Of a stretch of 22,500 nt of DNA, positions 17,211-22,500 are shown piece after piece. The notes under the pieces were generated by a model. That model did not search any database and was not told where the DNA came from. It was given only the letters and a program-made list of their open reading frames with translations. Source of the DNA: Prorocentrum cordatum (lineage: Eukaryota > Sar > Dinophyceae > Prorocentrales > Prorocentraceae). Both the position numbers and the translations under genes were made by a program. Where the stretch lies: assembly GCA_963575745.1 (NCBI GenBank), contig CAUYUJ010018296.1, forward strand, positions 97,824 through 120,323. The letters run 5' to 3'. Positions within the stretch are counted from its first letter, which is position 1; every line of letters starts with the position of its first letter.

Positions 17211-17690
17211 CCGAGGTTCAGTTTCAAAACGCAGGATCTGATTTACACAGACGGGAGCTGTCATTGTCCCATCCATGTTCTAGTTGCCAGGGCGGGGTGG
17301 GCTGTCGTCCAAATCGATGAAGATGGAGATTTCGTTCGGGGATTTTTCGGCGACCTTATTGGATTTCTGCCTCACAGTGCCGTGGTTGCAGAGAGCAGTA
17401 CGGGCTGCTCCAGGCCCTCGAGCACTTTGATCCCGAGGATCAGGCTGAGGATTTCAGAGTGCATGTTGATTGCGCTGTCCTTTTTGCAGGACCAGCAGAC
17501 CCAAGGTCTGCAAAGAGTGGACGTTCGCCGCATTCGGAGGTGTGACAAGTGATCTTCTCTCGAAGGTATCCGTCAAGGCACCTCGTGAAGATGAAATCCC
17601 GCGTGTCCGAGGCTGTATCAGGCGTGTTGCGTCTACATCAGCCTGGAAACGATCGGGTTGACGAATCTGCCAACTACGGCGCGAAGCTTC
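17211..17690 (+). pseudogene. RNase H domain of the retroelement, frameshifted
   Basis: The first strand reads YTDGSC with its Asp at 17250-17252, followed by ARAGWAVVQIDEDGDFVRGF. The helix with the catalytic Glu (VVAES) lies at 17391-17393. The frame then shifts, and GLLQALEHFDPEDQAEDFRV continues into VHVD, whose Asp is at 17468-17470. After one stop, HLVKMK and GNDRVDESANYGAKLHP close the domain, with the last Asp at 17660-17662. All four acidic catalytic positions (D-E-D-D) are therefore still encoded, although in two frames. RNase H would remove element RNA from the RNA:DNA hybrid. Its first coding remnants resume right after the composite repeat. Confidence 0.85.
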
Positions 17691-18200
17691 ACCCCGAAAT
17701 GGCCTAGAACATTGAACTATGAGCTCGCCCTGAGTAGTTGGCGCAGTCTAGCAGTGGGCATGGCCCAAATTTTAGAAGATTCCCCGAAGGCCAACGAACT
17801 GTTCGGGAAGTTGGAGCGCCAAATTCGTGTTTCCCTTCCCCTGGCCCTCCCTGGTAGCCGCAGGTCCCACCGTGTTCGTTGGACTGGCCGTCGATGGCTG
17901 TGCTTGGGCTGCGCGCAATGTTTCGTTTCTGGTACCCCAGGGGCTCGTGTGACGCTTTGACCCCTGGCAGGAGACAGTTAAATTTCAGCCGAGGTGTCTC
18001 CGCCCTGCAAATTCCATGTCTGTAGAATCATGTACCTGGACTTCCTGTGGTGATGTGTATGAGATGTGGAGCCAACGTTTCGGGGGCCCCAGTCAGCTCG
18101 TCAAAGGCTGCACCAGAGCCTTCGCGCAACAGGCGAGGCAGTTGCTCGGGGGTGATTTGCCATGGCCGAGGGGACTCAAGGTCCCCCCCCTGGCCGCTAA
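17691..18200 (+). pseudogene. C-terminal zinc-ribbon region of the retroelement
   Basis: The frame to 17960 includes PKANELFGKLERQ and RSHRVRWTGRRWLCLGCAQC, a basic stretch running into a Cys-x2-Cys ribbon half. Another frame gives CMRCGAN at about 18053, and a third gives GPSQLVKGCTRAFAQQARQL, which reads like the end of the second ribbon. Paired C-terminal zinc ribbons after RNase H are a feature I recall from dinoflagellate elements of this type. The 3' limit is not sharp. Confidence 0.6.
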
Positions 18201-18243
18201 GACTCGCGCCTCGTGAGGAGGCGGAGCGGTGGCACAGGCTGAC

Positions 18244-18258
18244 TTTTTTTTTTTTTTT
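18244..18258. repeat. T15 homopolymer
   Basis: Fifteen T residues shortly after the last retroelement remnant. It is on the wrong strand to be the element's poly(A) tail. Confidence 0.95.
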
Positions 18259-18325
18259 GTATCCGCGAGGTTTGGGGATAAGCGGCTGCCGATCCTGGCG
18301 CGGTGGCCGGCCTTTTGCCCCTTCG

Positions 18326-18354
18326 GTGTGTGTGTGTGTGTGTGTGTGTGTGTG
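18326..18354. repeat. TG microsatellite
   Basis: About 29 bases of uninterrupted TG. Confidence 0.95.
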
Positions 18355-18983
18355 CCAGTCATCGCGAGCTGCTGGTCCCGTCGCTTCCCCCCCTCCGCCC
18401 GTTCTCAGCAGTCCCGTTCGATCATGGACTGGCGGGAGGAGCGGCGGCAGGACGAGGAGGAGCGGAAGAGGGTGGATGGGGAGGAGGGAAGAACGGGAAG
18501 AGCGGCACCGAGGAGGGGGAGGCTGGGAGAGCGGGGCGCTCCCTGCCCGACTTGGGGGGGCGGGCTGCCAGAGGCCGGTGGGGTGGGGGGGGCCGCTGCC
18601 CAGACATCCGAGGTCGTGCTTTGCTTCACGGTGCAGCTCCCCCAGGCCGAAAACCTTCAAAACCCATCGGTTTCGGAAGGATTTCAAAATCGTGTGTCCA
18701 AAAAACCTACAAAAACCCAAGGTTTCGCAACACGGATTTTCAACAAAAGCGTGCGCGCGCGCTCTTGCGTCGTCGTCGTCGTCGTCGTCGTCCAGGGACC
18801 ATCGTGACTCGTCTCTTGACGGTCCCAGTGCTTGGTGAGGGCTCCCAGAGGCCGAAGATGACCAAAGACCACCGTTTTTTTGTTGTTGTGTGTGTGTGTG
18901 TGTTTGTTCTTTGTCATCACGACGCGAGGATGTCAGGGTGGGCACCTGGCGTGGCGGCTCCTCAACCCGTGAGCCCCGGCTAG
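18355..18983. other. Low-complexity stretch without a recognised gene
   Basis: Contains a GAGGAGGAG-rich purine patch near 18430-18540, AT-richer sequence with CAAAACCC/AAACCTACAAAAACCC words at 18645-18745, a GTC array at 18767-18792 and a T/GTT/TG run at 18873-18903. Several frames are open across it on both strands, none with a domain. Confidence 0.6.
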
Positions 18984-19051
18984 GGCGTGTACTCTCCCGG
19001 CGACGGCACCATCGACCCCACCAGCATCACCAACGCCTACGCCAAGGAGGG
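18984..19051 (+). CDS. Candidate internal exon of an unidentified gene
   Basis: The frame beginning GGC at 18984-18986 reads VYSPGDGTIDPTSITNAYAK then Glu-Gly. Of the 22 codons from GTG 18987-18989, 21 end in G or C and most in C, while second positions are largely A or T; no neighbouring sequence shows such codon periodicity. It starts after CGGCTAG|G, a fitting AG|G acceptor, and meets GTGTAC at 19052, a possible donor. The frame also continues open beyond, so the 3' limit is uncertain. I do not recognise the protein and found no partner exon, so it may be an orphan or relict exon. Confidence 0.45.
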
Positions 19052-19191
19052 GTGTACGGGCGACTGTTTAGAGGTGGAAATTTTATTGTCCCCTCCTGCT
19101 CCGTCCCTCCCGCCTTGCCTCCTCACGCCCATCGTCCTTCTCACCCCCTCAGCTCCTTCTTCTGAAGGAGTGATTTATTCATGTCGTATCT

Positions 19192-20740
19192 CGAGGCCAG
19201 TCGGGCGGGCGGGCCGGGCGTTTCGCCTGAGATTTCTTGAGCATCGTCTGGCAGCAGTTTTGCAGATGGAGGTCGGGCCGCCTCCAGAGTGTGGCTCTCG
19301 CTGTGGCGCCGCGCACAATCGTTCCCAACATGTGCAGGAGCTTCGCGGTTTGAGGACAGGTCCTTTTCAAAATGTGGCTCCCGCCTGAGCGCCGCGCGCA
19401 TTCGACCTAAAGATTAGCATGAGCTTCGCGGATTGAGGGCGGCTCATTTATAGAATGGGGTTCTCGCTTTACGCCGCGCACATTCGCCTCAAGCCTTTGC
19501 AAGAGTTTCATGTGTTCGCACTTTTAACGCACCAGAAATTGTGTTTTGGAATGAGTCTGGCTTGTCAGAGCGCAACAGTTGCATTATTCGCGGTGCTGAA
19601 GTCCCAGGAGTTGTTTTTGGTAAGATTCTCTATCGCCAAGACGCAACAGTCAGGTTGACTCGTGGCGTCGAGGTCCTGGAAATGGTGTTTTCGCACGCGT
19701 CGGGATTTTGACACGGTTGTCCCCCAACGGGGTACTTCTCTCTGGCTCATGAAGAGGGAATTTGGAGGGAGGGTGTTTTCCAACATCGTTAATGAGTCTT
19801 GGGTTTGCGCTGTCTTCCTCCTCCCCCTCCGCCTCGTCCTTTCTCTTTCCTTGTGAACAAGTCCTCCCTGTCGCACCCCGAGGCCGATCGGAAAGTGCGG
19901 GCGGGGCGTTTCGCCTGAGACTTTCTTTTAATATAGGAGCCTCAAACTTCACAGCTGGCAATAGTTTCACAGATGGAGGGCCGCTTCCAAAATGTGGCTC
20001 TCGCTCTAACGCCGCGCAGATTTGCTCCAACAAAGTGCAAGAGTTCCGCGGCTTGAGGACAGATCCTTTTCGAAATGTGGCTCGCTTTAGCGCCGCGCGC
20101 TTTCGTTTTAGATATTAATAAGTGTTTCGCGGATTGAGGGCGGGTCGTTTTCGCAATGTGGCTCTCGCCTTAGCGCCGCGCGCATTCGTTTCAATTTTTG
20201 GAAGAGTTTCACGGATTGAGGGCGGTTCTGTTTCAACATGTGGTTCTCGCCTTAGCGCCGCGCGCATTCTTTTTAAACACTTGCGCGAGGTTCACGGATT
20301 GAGGGCTGCTCTTTTTCAAAGCGTGTCTCTCGCCTCAGCACCGTGTGCATTCGATTCAAACATTTGCAAGAGTTTCTTTTGTTCTCGTACCAGAAACGGT
20401 GTTGAATAATGATTCTGATTGGCCAGGGCACAGCAGTTGCGTCGATTCGCGGTGTTGAAGTCCCAGGAGCTGTGTTCTGGCACGATTCAGGGTCGTCAAG
20501 ACGCAACAGTCAGGTTGACTCGTGGCGTTGAAGTCCTGATAACGGTGTTTGGGCACGCTCCAGGGTTTTCACTCCCCTGTCCCCCGACGGGGCATCCCCT
20601 CAGTGGAAATGAATCCGTGTAAGGGGTCCATGAAGCGGGAGCTTCAAGGGAGGTTGTATGCTACCATCGCTGGGGACTCTTGGGTTTACACTGGTCCTCC
20701 TCCTCTTCGCCTTCCTTGAGGCACCCCCGCGTCTCGCCCC
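19192..20740 (+). repeat. Two-block higher-order satellite of ~83-bp units
   Basis: Block A (19192-19878) and block B (19879-20740) start alike (CGAGGCC...GGGCGTTTCGCCTGAGA). Each then has ~83-bp units and a unique ~370-bp tail. Units start at 19254, 19338, 19421 and a partial one at 19503 in block A; at 19962, 20041, 20122, 20204, 20287 and a partial one at 20370 in block B. A typical unit runs GAGTTTCGCGGATTGAGGGC, ...AAATGTGGCTCTCG, ...TAGCGCCGCGCGCATTCG. The tails share a 32-base exact match (19637-19668 and 20507-20538). Block B has two more units, which accounts for most of the change of offset from 687 to about 867. The period is not a multiple of three and no protein is implied. Confidence 0.93.
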
Positions 20741-20786
20741 CCTCCTCCTATTGGTTCCGATACATCCCCCCTTGACTATCCCTCCT

Positions 20787-20955
20787 TCGGGTGTTGCTAG
20801 GAGTGCCCCTGGCCCAAGGTGCCCCCCAGCTTCTCGCTCCATTTTGGAGGCCCTGGGGCCCTCTGGGCCTCGTGAGGGGTGCCCTGGAGGCCGTCTGGGC
20901 TACCCCGAGAACCCTAGGGGTACCTTGGGCCAGGGGTACTTCTAGCAACACCCGA
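20787..20955. mobile_element. Foldback/TIR element, ~169 bp
   Basis: The left arm from 20788, CGGGTGTTGCTAGGAGTGCC, pairs with the right arm, whose reverse complement starts CGGGTGTTGCTAGAAGTACC. The arms match over about 38 bases with only a few mismatches and continue CCTGGCCCAAGGT. CTCCT(T) lies on both sides (20782-20787 and 20956-20961), a possible 5-6-bp target-site duplication. The interior is GC-rich with GGCCCTGGGGCC words. There is no plausible gene inside. Confidence 0.8.
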
Positions 20956-21102
20956 CTCCTTCATTCTGACCCGCAGCCGGAGACGCTGGTGGAAGGCGTC
21001 CTCGATCGGCCGAGCTGCCAGGAGCAGTTGTCCAGCGCGTCCCCGGGGTCGGCGGGCACAGGGCAGGCAGACTTGTCCCACGAGGAAGCAGGCTCAGGGA
21101 TA
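20956..21102 (+). other. Coding-like fragment, unidentified
   Basis: Between two foldback elements, the plus frame from 20968 reads PETLVEGVLDRPSCQEQLSS and on through TGQADLSHEEAGSG. About 37 of 44 codons end in G or C. CTTCATTCTGACCCGCAG precedes it like a weak splice acceptor. The bias is less telling here because the sequence is GC-rich in all positions. It could be an exon, a relict, or neither. Confidence 0.3.
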
Positions 21103-21277
21103 CTCTCCACCCACCAAACCACCCCAACCCAACCCGAAGGCCCAAATTTATCCTCGATTTCCAGTGTGGGGGGGTCGGGAACCATCGAAAAAACACGTAT
21201 GGAACCCTTGCCCCCCCCAACCCGAAATTCGGGTCTTCGGGTTGGGTTGGGGTTGTCTGGTTGGTTGTCAGATACGG
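21103..21277. mobile_element. Foldback element with ~36-bp arms
   Basis: The left arm at 21114-21149 (CCAAACCACCCCAACCCAAC...AAATTT) pairs with the right arm at 21225-21264, whose reverse complement begins CCAACCAGACAACCCCAACC. There are about five mismatches over 36 bases, and weaker pairing may extend to the stated limits. The right arm ends six bases before copy 2 of the 212-bp element. There are no other recognisable contents. Confidence 0.7.
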
Positions 21278-21282
21278 TGTCG

Positions 21283-21494
21283 GCGTCACCCCATCATCCT
21301 TATACTATATGTGCGTCGCCCCCCCAGGGGCGACGCGCGCACCGGGAAATCTTATAGTATACGCGTCGTGGCGGGCGTTTTCTGGCCGCACCGCTCAGGA
21401 AACGACATACTACGAGATGGGCATACTAGATGTTCGGGTCGGACGCGCGCATCCAAGGAGGACATATAGTATTGGTATGTCTCTGTGCATCCCA
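21283..21494 (+). mobile_element. 212-bp hairpin element, copy 2
   Basis: Same length as copy 1 with scattered substitutions. The hairpin GCGTCGCCCC / GGGGCGACGC is unchanged (within 21313-21336). The outer inverted arms ATACTATATG / CATATAGTAT are well kept (about 14/18). The element starts GCGTCACCCCA and ends GTGCATCCCA. Confidence 0.85.
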
Positions 21495-21496
21495 TG

Positions 21497-21800
21497 GTGA
21501 GTCTCGCACTCCGTCCGGATGGGTCGTGGGCCCCTCGTCTTGCCCACGGGCTCGCTCCGCCCGGTCTCCGCAGACATCTCGGACACTCGCCTCGAGAAGC
21601 GGCATTTGCTCTGGCCTGCCAGGAACATAGTCCCGTCCCCATGATGGGCATCACCTGCTCTCGATGGCGACCTTGAAGGTTCCCTCAGTCGCTGAAGGCG
21701 CATCGCTGATAAGACTGTCATCGCATGTGTGGCCTTGTCCATCTTCGGGATAGGGATGAGGTCGTGGCTGGTTAGTGAGCCGTCAGCGGGATGATGTTGC
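21497..21800 (-). other. Coding-like minus-strand fragment, unidentified
   Basis: One minus frame is open across the interval. It reads SHDLIPIPKMDKATHAM near its upstream end, then GQSKCRFSRRVSEMSAETGR and KTRGPRPIRTECE. In the downstream 47 codons about 40 end in G or C; the upstream part is less biased. PIPK recalls the IPxPK motif of retroelement RTs, but no second motif supports that. It abuts the 212-bp element, which may have cut it. Confidence 0.3.
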
Positions 21801-22032
21801 AATCGTGTTTAAGGAGGGGAACAGCACACAGACACAATTCATCGTCGATAACCCAGGAAAATATGGGAAAATATGGGAAGTGGGGGGGAAGACAGAAACC
21901 CAGGAAAAACATGGGAAAATATTGAGAATCTTCTTCTTTGTGTGTATTTACTTTTTGTGTGTCCCATGACCCCTTCAGTGCTGCCCGTCGCGGAGGCCTC
22001 CCCGGCTCACAGAGAGCGCAGCCGTGCAGGAC
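21801..22032. other. Unique AT-richer spacer, nothing recognised
   Basis: Contains a short repeat, GGAAAATATGGGAAAATATG, at about 21857-21876, with a related GGAAAAACATGGGAAAATAT near 21903. Confidence 0.6.
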
Positions 22033-22270
22033 CGATGCCACCGCAGCCACGGCTGCCCAGCCAGTCCCTACGTTGCAGGGCCCAAGCATCATACACCGCC
22101 GCCTCCCTCCCTCTCCCTCTCCCAGGAACGGAGAGAGCAAGACGAGGCTGCATAAGGGGAGGGGGGATAAGGGTTGTGGTGGTGTATACTGATGCCCGTC
22201 ACCGCAGCCATGGCTGCCCAGCCAGTCCCCACGTTGCGGGGCCCAAACATATACACCACCGCCTCCCTCC
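22033..22270. repeat. ~72-bp direct repeat flanking a small inverted repeat
   Basis: CCGCAGCCACGGCTGCCCAG...CCGCCTCCCTCC (22033-22105) recurs as CCGCAGCCATGGCTGCCCAG...CCGCCTCCCTCC (22199-22270), about 90% alike. Between the copies, GCATCATACACCGCC at 22086-22100 faces GGTGGTGTATACTGATGC at 22178-22195 as an imperfect inverted repeat. The second direct copy runs straight into the third 212-bp element. Confidence 0.85.
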
Positions 22271-22271
22271 G

Positions 22272-22486
22272 ACGTCACCCCAGTCTGCTTATACTATGTG
22301 TGCGTCGCCCCACCCAGGGGCGACGCGCGCACCGAGAAATCTTATAGTATACGCGTCGTGGCGGGCGCTTTCTGGCCGCACCGCTCGGGAAAAACGATAT
22401 ACTACAAGATGGGTATTCTATATGTTCGGGTCGGACGTGCGCATCCAAGGAGAACATATAGTACTAGTATGTATTTGTGCGTCCCA
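22272..22486 (+). mobile_element. 212-bp hairpin element, copy 3
   Basis: A 215-bp copy in the same orientation as the others. The 10-bp hairpin stem is retained, but the loop is ACCCA instead of CCCA. An extra A run (GGGAAAAACGATATACTAC) lies where copy 1 has GGGAAACGATACACTAC. The outer arms are more diverged than in copies 1 and 2. Confidence 0.85.
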
Positions 22487-22500
22487 TCCCTCACTCTGCC

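Larger units (their letters stand above)
10839..18200 (+). mobile_element. Decayed dinoflagellate non-LTR retrotransposon, split by a later insertion
   Basis: Domain remnants appear in the order expected of a LINE with an AP-type endonuclease and an RNase H: ORF1-like zinc/coiled-coil segment, endonuclease C-terminal part, RT, post-RT domain, zinc knuckle, RNase H and C-terminal zinc ribbons. All lie on the plus strand but are spread over three frames with many stops, so the element is inactive. About 5.8 kb belongs to the element; 15679-17210 is a composite repeat inserted into it. The start is set by the possible spliced-leader relict, the end by loss of recognisable C-terminal sequence before the T15 run at 18244. 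Family assignment rests on remembered features of dinoflagellate retroelements, not a search. Confidence 0.8.

Noticed and set aside
18244-18258. T15 run as the poly(A) tail of a retrocopy
   Set aside because: The retroelement is on the plus strand, so its tail would be A, not T. No retrocopy on the minus strand was recognised next to it.

Overview
The window reads as nuclear DNA of a dinoflagellate, by inference a free-living GC-rich species of the Prorocentrum type. Four things point there: very high GC outside a few AT-rich islands; a large share of micro-, mini- and higher-order satellite DNA; a decayed non-LTR retrotransposon whose endonuclease, reverse transcriptase (RT), RNase H and zinc-ribbon blocks resemble the family common in dinoflagellate genomes; and a short sequence just upstream that looks like a tandem, degenerate copy of the dinoflagellate spliced leader. 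No bacterial-style gene, operon, rRNA, tRNA or CRISPR array was recognised. Most long open frames are by-products of GC-rich or trinucleotide-repeat sequence.

Layout. 1-1094 is a GGCTGA satellite with a ~155-bp higher-order period. 1410-2549 is a composite repeat (copy 1) with a conserved left end, a conserved right end and low-complexity modules between. 2830-4009 holds GAY-rich DNA, a 73-bp minisatellite and small direct repeats. 4010-9727 is a desert of TG, CCCCTT, GGA, GAT and GTT arrays with short unique spacers; one spacer (7156-7232) looks like a real terminal exon. 9728-9939 is the first of three ~212-bp dispersed hairpin elements. 10125-10299 and 10492-10649 are two AT-rich terminal-inverted-repeat (TIR) elements, the first flanked by a perfect 10-bp target-site duplication.

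10839-18200 is the decayed retrotransposon: ORF1-like zinc/coiled-coil segment, endonuclease, RT (motifs A, B and C visible in different frames), post-RT domain, zinc knuckle, RNase H and C-terminal zinc ribbons. A second copy of the 1410-2549 composite repeat (15679-17210) splits it between the zinc knuckle and the RNase H domain.

18200-19190 is low-complexity DNA with one exon-like stretch (18984-19051). 19192-20740 is a two-block higher-order satellite of ~83-bp units. 20787-22500 is a cluster of foldback/TIR elements, including copies 2 and 3 of the 212-bp element.

No gene set here forms a pathway. The biology is repeat dynamics: an SL-tagged retroelement, nested insertions, and at least four distinct small inverted-repeat families that I cannot assign to a named transposon superfamily from sequence alone.
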